DNA of 64,000 nt from the NCBI GenBank assembly GCA_047967505.1, contig CM106540.1, one strand, 5' to 3'. The notes beneath the pieces were generated by a model that was given only the letters and a program-made list of their open reading frames with translations, did not search any database and had not been told where the DNA came from. This document shows, piece by piece, positions 1 to 10,084 of the stretch; position 1 is the stretch's first letter, and every line of letters begins with the position of its first letter. Source of the DNA: Dipteris shenzhenensis (lineage: Eukaryota; Polypodiophyta; Polypodiopsida; Gleicheniales). Both the position numbers and the translations under genes were made by a program.

Positions 1-115
1 GATCATTAGTAGCTACCAAGGCATTATGTTAAAACTATGTTAAAAGATTTGTGAAATCACAATCCTAAAGTGCAGTTAGATAATAGAATGCATGTATTTT
101 TCTGATTCCCATAGA

Positions 116-409
116 TTAATATATGATCTTATTGCTACTCACATCATTAGAAAAGGATGCAATAAATTCAATCATGTTATTGTTTCCTTTTATATCCATG
201 GATGATGTCAACAATATGTCACCTATAAATAAATCGAAATATTGTGAAATCCCAATATTCTTACTAGTTTTTCCATAATCTTTCAATATGGATACCTCAG
301 CATGCTTGCTATCATTTAAATGTGTTGATTGTGAAAAGTTGAAAATCTGTTGAAGTACTTTTGACCATCCTAATGATGATGCTCGGGGGATATTTGAGCA
401 GCTTTTCAC
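116..409 (-). CDS. Unrecognised 97-aa ORF
   Basis: An open frame of 97 codons in AT-rich DNA. I do not recognise the protein: it has no zinc knuckle, DDE, RT or membrane segment, and is rich in Ser, Asn, Ile and Lys. It could be an exon of an unknown gene, part of an old element, or a chance ORF. It lies on the SEC5 strand but does not resemble the expected SEC5 C-terminus. Confidence 0.15.
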   Translation of the reverse strand: MKSCSNIPRASSLGWSKVLQQIFNFSQSTHLNDSKHAEVSILKDYGKTSKNIGISQYFDLFIGDILLTSSMDIKGNNNMIEFIASFSNDVSSNKIIY

Positions 410-1242
410 ATCTTTTAGACTTATGAGCTCAAAAAGTTAAACATACAACTAAAGTCAAATGCAACCTCAGCAAGAGGGATGGTACAGAATTGTATTTCCA
501 CATTATTTTCTTCTTAGGATATTGATATTTATATATTCTTGCTTATATAAGACCTACAGTGAGAGACTATGGCCAAGTGGTCCATAAAGGATGCATTTTG
601 TGAGATGAAGGAACACTTCATTAAATCTATGTTTTACAGGCTAGCTTATTCGGTATTATGCAATTAATATTCACGTGCTAGTATGACTCGTGTTACTATA
701 CAACTAGGTATATGGCCAAATCACTTACGTGGTATTTCAGTTAATACTACCGAGAGATGATGAAGATGTTCCTCCACCATCCCTAAACATTTTCCACTAC
801 AGTTCTGTTCCAAGTCCTTGTGCAGACTTCCCTCTCCCTTCCTCTCTAGGTGAACATTCTCCTACTACAACACTAAATATACTACGTCGCTGATCCATCC
901 CCTTTCCCTTCTCTCTTCGTTTCATGCATTGCTTGTATAGTGCATTGCAATAGTTGTTGGCACCCGCTTCCAGGTTACCACAGATATTGAGCCAAGGCCT
1001 GGCGATGCAGGCTGCAAGGCAACCAGCTTTTTCCTATCAATAGTTGGATTTGCTCGTCTTCAAAGCATGTAATAGAAGATACTATTTTCTTGTAGAAAAA
1101 TTAACAGTGGCATTGCCCAAGTATCCCATAGCACTATACTAGACCAAATTTCTGGACACTGAAAGATATGCTTCCACAAGACTTGGCAAAGGACACATAA
1201 CACTCGCCATGCTTAAAACCTAGTGTACTTAAAACTTGGACA
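410..1242. other. AT-rich stretch with no recognised gene
   Basis: No convincing coding frame, LTR end or RNA gene is visible on either strand. A TATA-like stretch near 543 (cttatataag) has no obvious downstream gene. Confidence 0.4.
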
Positions 1243-1431
1243 AATGTATAGAATAATTCCTTATATTGAACATCATATTAATCATTCTGTGCACTTTGCA
1301 GATTAACACTCTGCAGAGATGCGATTTCCTGAACAGTACGAATGTATAGAATAATTCCTTATGCTGAATATCATATTAATCATTCTTTGCACTTAGCAAA
1401 TTGATGCCTTTCAGAGATGGAATTTCCTCAG
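1243..1431. repeat. Two-copy tandem repeat, about 98-bp period
   Basis: A block starting aatgtatagaataattcc at 1243 recurs at 1341, again followed by a matching run (tcatattaatcattct). The two copies have diverged by scattered substitutions. Both sit in non-coding AT-rich DNA and contain no coding signal. Confidence 0.7.
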
Positions 1432-1799
1432 CATACCCAACAAATGGTTCGAAAAATTTAGACACTTGAAGCAGGACTTATTCAATGCAAACACTCATGC
1501 TCTCCACGCTTATCACAAGCAACCTCTCTATTCCAACTTCCTCATTCAAATACTACGTGTGTTGTGTGCATTGCAAGGTTTGAAGGAGATTATTTGAAAT
1601 TGAATGGTGTTAACAATTGCCCAAGTCCATTTGATTAAGAAAACCGATGTACTAGAAGAACACTAGAAACGTGTTGTTAGAGTTGAGGTCTTACTGAACA
1701 AATAACCCTACGCAGTGGCATGAATTCAAACTCACTCACCCTATACATGCACGCACATGCTCAATCCATACTGGAAAAAGAAGAAGAAAGACTCTTGTT

Positions 1800-2145
1800 G
1801 TTCACAGCTCAGGGAAGAGCAAGAAACACCCAGCAAGGTGCTAGGTAAAACAACATTCAGAGCTGACTGTTATGCTGACATCTACAGGAACCAAGTATGC
1901 CCATGCACTCCTCCTGCATTGCCTTGGATAGGATTCAGTGGGACTGATGGAGTTTTCCAAAACTCCCCCTATGTATAGGGGGAGGGGCTAGAAGCATCCA
2001 GCATGGTCCTGGGTAAAACAACAGTCAGAAGTGACTGTAATGCTGAGATCTGTAGGGACCAAGAATAAGCCTACACCTATCCTGGTCTACTGAACCCTTC
2101 TCCTCATATGGGGGGTCACAGATGGATTAGTGACCTTTTCTAACA
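1800..2145 (-). repeat. 3' LTR of old Copia relic (left edge uncertain)
   Basis: On the minus strand the sequence begins TGTTAGAAAAGG at 2145, directly after a purine-rich run (2146-2155) that fits a polypurine tract, and directly after the Copia RNase H/C-terminal coding relic. A second copy of this LTR end lies at 31049-31128. The LTR contains an internal direct duplication (1831-1900 and 1999-2068). The far CA end could not be fixed, so the left coordinate is approximate. Confidence 0.55.
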
Positions 2146-3461
2146 CCCCCTCTCAATGACTCAATTGGGGGCCAATACCCATGTGTCAATGAGATGGTCC
2201 AAGTCTCTGGGAGGAGCCTTTGTGAAGATGTTGGAGTTGTTATCTTCTGACAGGCAATAAAGCAGCTCCACGATCTCAACTCTGGATGAAATGGTACTGA
2301 ACCGCGATATGCTTCATATAAGCATGAAATACTGGGTTCTTTGCAGTTGCTATGCAACTCCTATTGTCGCACATGATCACTATCACCTTTTCCTGCAGTC
2401 CTTGAGTATCTCTCTAAGCAAAATGGACTCACAGGCTGCCAGTCATGCCACTCTATATTTTACCCCCTTAGGAGAGAGTGCTACTGTTGGTTGCTTTTTG
2501 CAGAGCTATGATACGGCACCTGATGCAAGTATGAAGCAATAGCCTGACGTTGAGCCCCACGTATCATGATCCCGTAACTGCATGTACCTCTCAGATACCT
2601 CAAAAGCCTGAATCCTGCCTTCATGTGACCCTCCCTTGTCTTTAACGAGAATTGACAAAGTAACCCAACTGCAAAAGCTACATCTGGTTAGGTATTGGTC
2701 AAACACAGCAAGCTTCCAAGGGACCTTCAATACAATGCTGCATCAATCAACTGAGACATGTCCTCGTTGCTCAGCTTCTCCCAACCTCCATTGGGGTTGG
2801 TGCCTCCTTACATTCCTCCATCTAGACACCTGTCAATACTTCTCTTGGCAAATGAATGCTATCATTTTCCTACCAGACTTCTATTCCAAAAAATTAGTGA
2901 ACAAGTCCTAAAAGTGTCATCTTGAAATCCTGCATCAAGAGTCCTTTGACTACCTGGATCTTTCTCTTGAGATCACTTGTGACAATTAAGTCATCAACAT
3001 AAAGGATTATAATTATGGTCTTACCTCCTGTGAAGAGGCATAGGTTTGCATCAAATGCACTACAACATAAATCATAAGCCTATTTCAAAGAAGTAGCCAT
3101 CTCCTCTGGTACCATACTTGGTTATTTCAGCCCGTAAAGTGCAGCCTAAGTGCCTTCTTCCCTTCTCCTCGATGTCAGAAGCCCTCTGGCAACTCAACAT
3201 AAAAAACCTCCAGAAGCTCTCCATTTAGATAGGAAGACTTCATGTCTATCTAAATGATTGAACACTGATGGTCCGCAGCCAAAGCTATAGCCATGCATAT
3301 GGTAGTAGGAGCAAATGTCTCCCTGTAATCAAGGCCCTTGGCCAATGCATAGCCTTGATGACTAGTCTCGCTTTGTACTTATCCAAAGTCCCATTAGAGT
3401 TGTACTTGGGAAGCTTCTTCTCCTTAGCAATACATAGCCCCATCTTTGTGATTACTCAATT
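2146..3461 (-). pseudogene. Copia relic: RT and RNase H region
   Basis: Read on the minus strand this is the C-terminal half of a Ty1/Copia polyprotein, broken by frameshifts and stops. Visible pieces, in order: RT fragments around 3400-3230 (KGLDYRETFAPTT, then a DMKSSYLNGEL-like stretch), the catalytic YVDD in LYVDDLIVTSD near 3010, RNase H pieces (GSTSGYCFILASGAVS near 2510-2560), and a terminal block ending near 2160. It joins an LTR at 2145. Upstream, its integrase resumes at 8988 on the far side of a nested element. It is ancient and non-functional. Confidence 0.8.
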
Positions 3462-3466
3462 ATTTC

Positions 3467-3695
3467 TGTAATGAAGGGGAAAAAAGGGCTAATTTAGAGG
3501 CCCTTTAGAGGCCTTTTAGGTGGAAAATGTGGAAGGACTATGTAAGTCCCCATCCACCCCCTATTGTACACTTTTGATGTGACATGTAGTCCCCATCCAC
3601 CCCCTATAGTACACTTTTGATATGACATCTAATCCTATCTACTTCCCCTCCTCCTTCCTACTACCTACTGCCTACGCTCACTCACTCTCTTGCCC

Positions 3696-3734
<39 letters not shown>

Positions 3735-3820
3735 CCCTTTGCTCCCTTCTTCCCCTCTCTCTCTCCCTTCTGCTATTCTATCCGCCTTCCTCTAAATCTG
3801 CCCCTACCCCCTTTTCCACA
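3467..3820 (+). repeat. 5' LTR of element A
   Basis: A TG...CA repeat of 354 bp ending in a CT-rich half that includes a (CT)n run at about 3699-3731. It is 43 bp longer than the 3' LTR because the block around agtccccatccacccc occurs twice in tandem here and once there. Confidence 0.85.
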
Positions 3821-3821
3821 T

Positions 3822-3833
3822 TGGTATCAGAGC
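3822..3833 (+). other. Primer binding site, element A
   Basis: tggtatcagagc lies one base after the 5' LTR. It is the usual complement to the 3' end of plant initiator methionine tRNA, which primes minus-strand synthesis. Confidence 0.85.
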
Positions 3834-4439
3834 TCTGACCCTGGCACCTTTGCTTTCTCACTTTTGGGCACCTTTCTTGCCCCCTCTATTCCCGTGCGAC
3901 ACTCAAAAGCAAGGCTCAGCTAGACTGCAGTACCTAGTGCACAACAAGCAGCAGCAGTCACAAGCATACCCGATTAACAGCGCAAACTAGACATTGATCA
4001 ACGCACAGCAGCTCCAACGCCAACAGATTGTAGCTGCCCAAGGAAGTACCGCAACAAAGGATATCACAGGCAGTACGTACGATCCAGCTGATGGCACCTG
4101 AGCACTTCAATTATGTCGTCCATCTTGGACAGACGCTCCAACATGCGACTGCTCAACGAACAGGCAGCAATTAAAATCTCCTGACGAACCGTTACAAATG
4201 ACGAACAGATACTAGGGGAAGCAGCGCCAATCCGGCCAACCACCGCATCACTGTGAAATTTCCCCGCCTACTTCCCGCCTATGACTATCGATGCACGCGC
4301 CTCGTCATCATCAAGCGTCTCCATTCCCGTTGTCGTCAGTCTTCACGCCACCGTCCGTGCGAAGCCGCTTGTGGTTAAGGCCCTCACGCTTGCCCGTGCT
4401 GAAGCCGCCCTCTTCGCCGCTAACGTTTAGTTCCTAAGG

Positions 4440-4575
4440 TTATTCTAACTCTAGGTTAGTTAGGTCTAGTTCAATTAAGTTAGGTTGGGTTAGGTTTAGG
4501 GTTGGTTAGGTTGGTTGGGTGAAGCTAGCTAGGGTTAGGTTAAGTACTAGGTTAGGTTATGTTAGATTAGTTAAG
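4440..4575 (+). repeat. Telomere-like degenerate TTAGG-rich tract
   Basis: Many irregular copies of gttagg, ggttaggt and tttaggg occur within about 135 bp in the leader of element A. They resemble plant telomere units but are not in regular 7-bp register. Confidence 0.5.
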
Positions 4576-4725
4576 TTCACCCAACCAAGGTCTAGTAAAT
4601 CTTACCTTGGGTCAAGTCAATTAATCAGGGTGCCCTAACAGTCCTAGAGGTCCTAGGATTAAAGGACTAACAGTCCTAGAGGTCTTAGGATTAAAGTACT
4701 GACTGTCCTAGGTGTCTTCGGGAAC

Positions 4726-4758
4726 CCCCCCCCCCCCCCCCCCCCCCCCCCAAAAAAA
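4726..4758. repeat. Poly-C run followed by poly-A
   Basis: About 24 consecutive C then about 8 A, in the non-coding leader of element A. Its length is probably unreliable in sequencing. Confidence 0.8.
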
Positions 4759-4985
4759 AGGGCAAAAAAGAAGAATTTCCAGCCTCTTTTAAGGGGCCTT
4801 TCACAGCCCCGTTTGGAGCCATTTGGACTCCATTTTGAAGCCTCTTCATCGATTGTCGTCTCGAGCTTCGCCATCGGCCTTTTTTTTAGTGGTTCTACAC
4901 ACTGTATCAGGTACTCATTACAATAGTGTTTTGCTGTCTATTCATTTCCTTGCCTGCATTTGAGCTCATCTCCCGGATAGCTACC

Positions 4986-5408
4986 ATGGCACCCAAGCAT
5001 GCTCCTCTCAATACATTGCATGACAGTGATGAGGCTGCTCAAGATGAGCAATTGCCTTCCACAGTGGGTGCATCCACTGGTGATACAGAGATCCCTACAA
5101 CTCACCCTCTCTCTCCTGCATCTCGAGAAGCGCAGGTAATGCAAACACAGTTTTTGGATACCCTTGCTTCTATGCTCCAAGGTGCTTTCTGCCAGATGGA
5201 ACAAGAGTTCAGCCAGCAGCTTACCACGACCATGGCTATGCAGGATATGGCTCTTGCCCATAAGAAACACCAGCTCAAGAAGCACATTGGCCAGGCTATG
5301 CAGGACAAGGGCAAGCAGCCCACCCCAGCAAGGGGACCACTCAGACAGTCAGGATGTTTTTTCTACTCCACGTACAGGTTTTATGGCAAATGCCCACTGT
5401 GCCTATGA
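4986..5408 (+). CDS. Gag-like N-terminal ORF of element A
   Basis: From the ATG at 4986 (MAPKHAPLNTLHDSDEA) an acidic, Gln-rich open frame of about 140 codons runs to 5408. It contains a helical segment rich in Gln, Met and Leu (QTQFLDTLASMLQGAF). No zinc knuckle is present; the rest of gag appears lost. Position after LTR, PBS and leader fits gag. The longer frame from 4926 adds a hydrophobic stretch unlikely to be native. Assignment rests on position and composition, not on a diagnostic motif. Confidence 0.4.
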   Translation: MAPKHAPLNTLHDSDEAAQDEQLPSTVGASTGDTEIPTTHPLSPASREAQVMQTQFLDTLASMLQGAFCQMEQEFSQQLTTTMAMQDMALAHKKHQLKKHIGQAMQDKGKQPTPARGPLRQSGCFFYSTYRFYGKCPLCL

Positions 5409-6119
5409 GCACAGTCTTCTGGCCCCTTGCATGTACCCCAACACGGGGATTATTTGGACTTGGATGATGCATTCTCTGTGCAACAGAGCACCTTCTTGCA
5501 GCATGTCAGGCCATCTTTTGGCTCACTCTTTTCTGCATCCTTGCAAGCCGAGCCATCTTTTTTGGGCTGACCTGTTGGCATTCATCTGGTTAGTGCTCCT
5601 TTCACCGCACCAGCAAGTCTTCTCCACACATGGGTTTTATGGTAGATGCCCGCCTTGCCTATGAGCATCAGTCTTGTGTTGAGAGGAAGAGAAAGAGGAG
5701 AGAGACCGACACAAGAGATGCTCCCAAGAAAGTGATTCTATTCATAGATCATAGGCATATATATAGTTGAGGACTAGGCTGAGTTAGGGCAAGCTATATA
5801 TAGCTCTAACACGGCCACTCAAACTAGGCTCTCTAGCTACAGATGAAAGACCCTTGGGGAGTACGAGGGAAAAACCGGAGTCACTATATATATCTATGTG
5901 AAAATATATATACAAGGATGGCCATATGCCAATTTGAATGATACAGTGTAATGCAGGATGATACAGTGCAAATTGCATGTGGATAGTACAAGGGCATAAG
6001 ACAAGCACTTGTTCATAGTACAGTGCAAAGTAAAGGCACTATGTTTGGTGCATGATACAGTGCAAAGTATGTGTGAAAAATAGAAAAATCTTCCTGGCCC
6101 GTTGCATGTACCCTAGCAT
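5357..6119. repeat. Scrambled region with internal duplications and a possible short LTR
   Basis: The block around tacaggttttatggcaaatg (5376) recurs as a variant near 5632. The block ending ttgcatgtacccc (about 5428-5440) recurs as ttgcatgtaccct near 6101. Between the copies, 5677-5811 reads as TG...CA on the minus strand, with the palindrome agctatatatagct inside, and may be a small LTR fragment. A motif gatacagtgcaaa repeats near 5960 and 6056. No coding gene is seen. Confidence 0.4.
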
Positions 6120-6122
6120 GGG

Positions 6123-7004
6123 TGTCACGGGGACGTGAAACGTGATTTAAAGTTTATTGTAACTCAACCCGAGGTTAACTATGGTTAAGTATAGTAATGG
6201 TTTGGCCGAGAAGGACTGGCTAGAGGAAGTGCAGAATTCCTGAAGTCCCTAGGGGCAATTTCTAATTGCACCCACTAGGTCCTAGGGGCAAGGAAAAGGC
6301 ATCTTAGAGGGGTTTTAAAGTTAGGCCCAAGGACAACCAATGTTGTCCTTGGTATGGTGGTTAGGACTTTAATGAAGGGCCAAGTGGCATGCATGCAAAT
6401 GCATGCGCTTCCCCCAACCTACCATCTCTCTCCCTCGCCCTCCTAGAGCATCCTCAGTTTGCAGAAGCTCTTGGAGCAGTTTTGGTTCCTTGTTCTTGCT
6501 CTCCCTGCTGGTTTCTGCTGCTTTTACACCTGCATGTTGCTGCTTTTACACCTGCTCCAGCTCTTGCTCTCAACAAGGCTGTTGTACGGCCCTTTGGTGC
6601 GGTTTTCGAGGTAGCTAAGGCTGTTGTACGGATGTACAAACATTTCGTACAGCTGTATGGACACTTTTGGTGCGGGATTCGAGGAGGTCAAGTTCTCCAA
6701 GGAGCCCTTGGCGAGGAATTCAAGGCAAGCACGCTTCCGAGGAGGCTTTCCCCCACACAGATCCTGAAGCAGAGACTTCAGGGCAGATCTGGCAGCTTTT
6801 TGTCCTCTACAACTCTTAGCTTGCCCTCCTTCCGCCTTCTATCTGTTCTTTCTCTCTTCTCCCGGAGGCTGGAAGACACCATGATTATTGAGATATCGGA
6901 TGATGAGGATTTAATGGATGCTTCTAAGACCTTGGATGCCACTCGTGAAGATTCAAAGAGTACTCAGGACGTAGAAGAAGCTCCAGATACAGGACCACTA
7001 GGAC
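6123..7004 (+). repeat. Chromovirus family-B LTR/leader and start of gag
   Basis: Begins TGTCACGGGGACGTGAAA, the same LTR start as the family-B elements ending at 12673 and 14144 on the other strand. It runs through a pyrimidine-rich leader to an ATG near 6881 (MIIEISDDEDLMD), a plausible gag start. After about 40 codons the sequence jumps to RNase H at about 7005. The open frame from 6389 crosses LTR and leader and is probably not translated as such. Internal to element A, so the element is a mosaic. Confidence 0.55.
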
Positions 7005-8610
7005 ACTGAGATTCTTCCTCACCCCACCAAATTGGTCATATAAGCAGAAGAGGTGGTTGGCTGCAGTCCAATCCTATGATTTTGACATTGAGTACAGAAG
7101 AGGGAAGGAAAATGTGGTTACAGATGCCTTGTCCAAGATGTGGGCTTGCAATTTGTCTGCTATTTCTACCATATATCAGGAATGGATTCATGCCATTCAG
7201 GAAGAGTATATGCAGAATTCTAAGGCAGCTCACATATTTCAGATTTGCACAAGCCTTCTAGTCAGGGTCATCCGGAATTCAATTTGCATAATGGGCTGTT
7301 GTGGTGCCAGGACAGGATTTATTTAGTGCCAGACTCAAAATATAGACAGTCAGTTTTGCAAGAAATGCACTCCTCTCCCTTGGCTAGACATGCGAGTATC
7401 ACTAAAACATATGAAAGAATCAAGCACAGCTTTACCTGGGAAGGCATGTGGAGAGATGTGGTTAAATACATGGCTGAATGCTTGCCTTGCCAACAGAATA
7501 AAGAGAACAGTAAATTACCCACAGATCTCTTGCAGCCATTACCCATTCCAGAGGGCAAATGGACGCACATAGCAATGGATTTCATCATAGGATTCCTTCT
7601 ATATAGAGGGGATGGGGCAACATCTTTGTTATGGTGGATAGAATGAATGACAAAACCGGCCCATTTCATACCCACTAAGCCCCGGTATTCAGCATCACAA
7701 GTTACTTGGCAATTCATTGAGCATGTTTTTAAGCATCATGTTTTCCCTCAGGAAATTGTCAGTGACACAGATGCAAAATTTATGGGTCACTTTTGGCAAG
7801 AGATATTTACAGCAATGGGTACTTTACTCACACCTAGCACTGCTTACCATCCTGAGACTGGTGGACACTCGAAAAGGATGAACAAATGGGTGGAGGAATA
7901 TTTGAGGCACTTTTGTCGTGATACTCAAAAGTTTTGGGATAAATGGTTGGCACTTTGCTGAATTTTGCTACAACATCTCTCCATTGGCATGAGCCCATTT
8001 GAGGCACTGTACAGATGCAAGGTCGGGATGCCTTCTTCAATTGCTGACATGGCTGTAAAAAATCAGCAAGCACAGAATGACTTGGAGAGGATGGATGCCC
8101 TTCTACAGTTGGCAAAAAAGAATATGCAGGATGCCCAAGCCAAGCAGAAGAAATATGCGGATGAACGCAGGAGATATTTGTCTTTCAAAGAGGGAGATTA
8201 TCGTCTCCATAAGAACCGTTATGCCTCGCCGAAAGGTAATACCAACACAAAGCTTACTCATAGGTATTACGGTCCTTACAGGATCATCCGCAAGGTTGGA
8301 GAGGTAGCATATCAGTTGGAGCTACCCAGTACCTCCAAGATCTATGATGTTTTCCATGTGTCTTAGCTGAAACCACATGTGGGACAGCATGTCCATGTTC
8401 TTCCTGAGTTGCCACCTATGGATGAGTAGGGCCACATCCTCTTTGTTCCGGAGCGCATCATGGGTTTCAGAGACCATGTACTCCGAAACAAGGCCTACAG
8501 TATCTTATCAAGTGGCGGAGACTCCCTGAGGATGAAAATTCGTGGCAGCCAGAAAGCATTGTCCAGGACCACCCCTATCCTACCAAGCTGATTAGTAGTT
8601 AATGTTTGCT
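7005..8610 (+). pseudogene. Gypsy RNase H - integrase - chromodomain relic
   Basis: In order: the RNase H end (LRFFLTPPNWSYKQKRW, then RRGKENVVTDALSK), the integrase zinc-binding region (CLPCQQNK near 7480), the catalytic core (IAMDFIIG; SDTDAKF; HPETGGHSKRMN), the integrase C-terminal fold (HRYYGPYRIIRKVGEVAYQL), and a chromodomain-like end (YLIKWRRLPEDENSWQPE, about 8492-8560). At least two in-frame stops and several frameshifts break it. A chromodomain after integrase marks a chromovirus, where it is thought to guide integration to methylated-histone chromatin. There is no RT palm. Confidence 0.85.
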
Positions 8611-8671
8611 GCACTTTTTGGACCACCATGCTATGAAATTTTGAGGGAAATTTTCTATGGGAAGGGATGGC

Positions 8672-8837
8672 TGTAATGAAGGGGAAAAAAGGGCCAATTT
8701 AGAGGCCCTTTAGAGGCCTTTTAGGTGGAAAATGTGGAAGGACTATATGAGTCCCCATCCACCCCTATTATACACTTTTGATGTGACATCTAATCCTATC
8801 TACTTCCCCTCTTCCTTCCTGCTACCTGCTGCCTACG

Positions 8838-8888
<51 letters not shown>

Positions 8889-8982
8889 CCCCTTCCCCTT
8901 CTGCTCCCTTCTTCCCCTCTCTCTCTCTCTTCTGCTATTCTATCCCCCTTCCTCTAAATCTGCCCCTACCCCCTTTTCTACA
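8672..8982 (+). repeat. 3' LTR of element A
   Basis: 311 bp, TGTAATGAAGGGG to TTCTACA, preceded by the purine-rich gggaagggatgg. It contains a (CT)n run at about 8841-8886 and is followed by the ATTTC target copy. Confidence 0.85.
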
Positions 8983-8987
8983 ATTTC

Positions 8988-9389
8988 TCTCTACTACCTT
9001 CTTTTGCTCGGATTGTGTGCACTAGTCAAAATATCTCTTGATCCCTTTCTTTTTACAGTAGGCATCGAAAGCCTCTGAAGTTACTCCCCCCTTTGTCGGC
9101 TTGGAATGGTTTGACTTTCTTTCTCAACTTTAGCCTTCAAATTCTTGAATGCTTGCGATTTCTTTGCAATGCAATAGACCCATGTCATCCTACTGAGATC
9201 ATCAATAAAAGTAAGATGATATCCAGCTCTGGAGAATAATGTGGTGGACATCTTTCTGCATATGTGGAATGAACCAACTCCAAGAAAACCTTGGCTCTCT
9301 GTGTAGCCTCCTTCGAGAATGCCTCCCGGTGTTCCTTGCCCTCCATGAAAACTAATCACACCTATACTCTATCCGCAATGTGTGGAAGT
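8988..9389 (-). pseudogene. Copia relic: integrase core fragment
   Basis: A minus-strand continuation of the old Copia. It shows a LELVHS stretch, FIDDLSRMTWVYCIAKK and FKNLKAKVEKES, typical of the first part of the Copia integrase core, in shifting frames. Its right end abuts the CCATC target of the nested Gypsy. Its left end abuts element A. Confidence 0.8.
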
Positions 9390-9394
9390 CCATC

Positions 9395-10084
9395 TGAAAC
9401 CCGCCTCTAATCACTCAGAGGGCAGTGGAACTAAACCTTTAATCACTTCAACACTTATTTACAGCTCACAAAGCATATATCACAACCATTAACCATTGCA
9501 TGATCGCCATTTGGCATTTACCTATTTGTTCACAAACAAAACCACTGAAAAAGGAATGGAGGCTAGAATATAGAATGCCCTTGCTCAACAAACATAGACA
9601 AGTGCACCCGATTGGCCCCAAACACCGTGGCGCCCCTTTCGGTATTTCTTTATATTTCACACTGAAATGATTACAAGTTGCATCTGGAAGACCTTCCCTG
9701 CAACTGAGCACGCAGCCCCAATTCATTGAGCCTTCGCAAGGCTTTCAAGCATAGAAAACATAACATAAGTGCACTTAACCCATAGGCTCAATCCAAAGGC
9801 ATTCTCTTTTCCGAGTGCAATTCCATTGGCTGTAAGGTGCAATCACATTGCACCCCAGCTGCACTCTCTTTGAGTGGTTTCCAGATGGCATTCACAAAGC
9901 TTTCCAAAGCTCCAAAATAAAATCAGCAAAGTACCCAACCAAAGAATGACTCATTTAGCAGTGCCTGGGCACCTATGAACCAAGAAAGAGGCGGCACACG
10001 AGGCCAACCAATAGCTTATGGCAAAAAGAAATTGTAGTAGCAAAATCACAACTCGCCAAGCTCTGACAACTCGAACCAAGTCCT
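9395..10084. other. Unassigned tail of the chromovirus composite
   Basis: Between the target duplication and the integrase coding end there is no recognisable protein domain. It may be a diverged 3' LTR or captured DNA. The minus-strand polyprotein frame runs into it and stops at 9973 without the expected chromodomain. Confidence 0.35.

Larger units (their letters stand above)
3467..8982 (+). mobile_element. Nested Ty3/Gypsy chromovirus-type element A (mosaic, defective)
   Basis: A 5.5-kb LTR element inserted into the old Copia relic. LTRs start TGTAATGAAGGGG and end CA (3467-3820 and 8672-8982). The 5-bp direct repeat ATTTC flanks it (3462-3466 and 8983-8987). A tRNA-Met type primer site follows the 5' LTR and a purine-rich run precedes the 3' LTR. 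Inside are a gag-like ORF, an LTR/leader of another chromovirus family at 6123, then RNase H, integrase and chromodomain. Protease and the RT palm are missing, so it cannot be autonomous. Copia coding lies on both flanks. Confidence 0.85.

Noticed and set aside
6389-7009. 206-codon plus-strand ORF taken as a host gene
   Set aside because: It starts inside family-B LTR/leader sequence; only its last about 40 codons (MIIEISDDE...) look like a native gag start, and it ends at a junction into RNase H.
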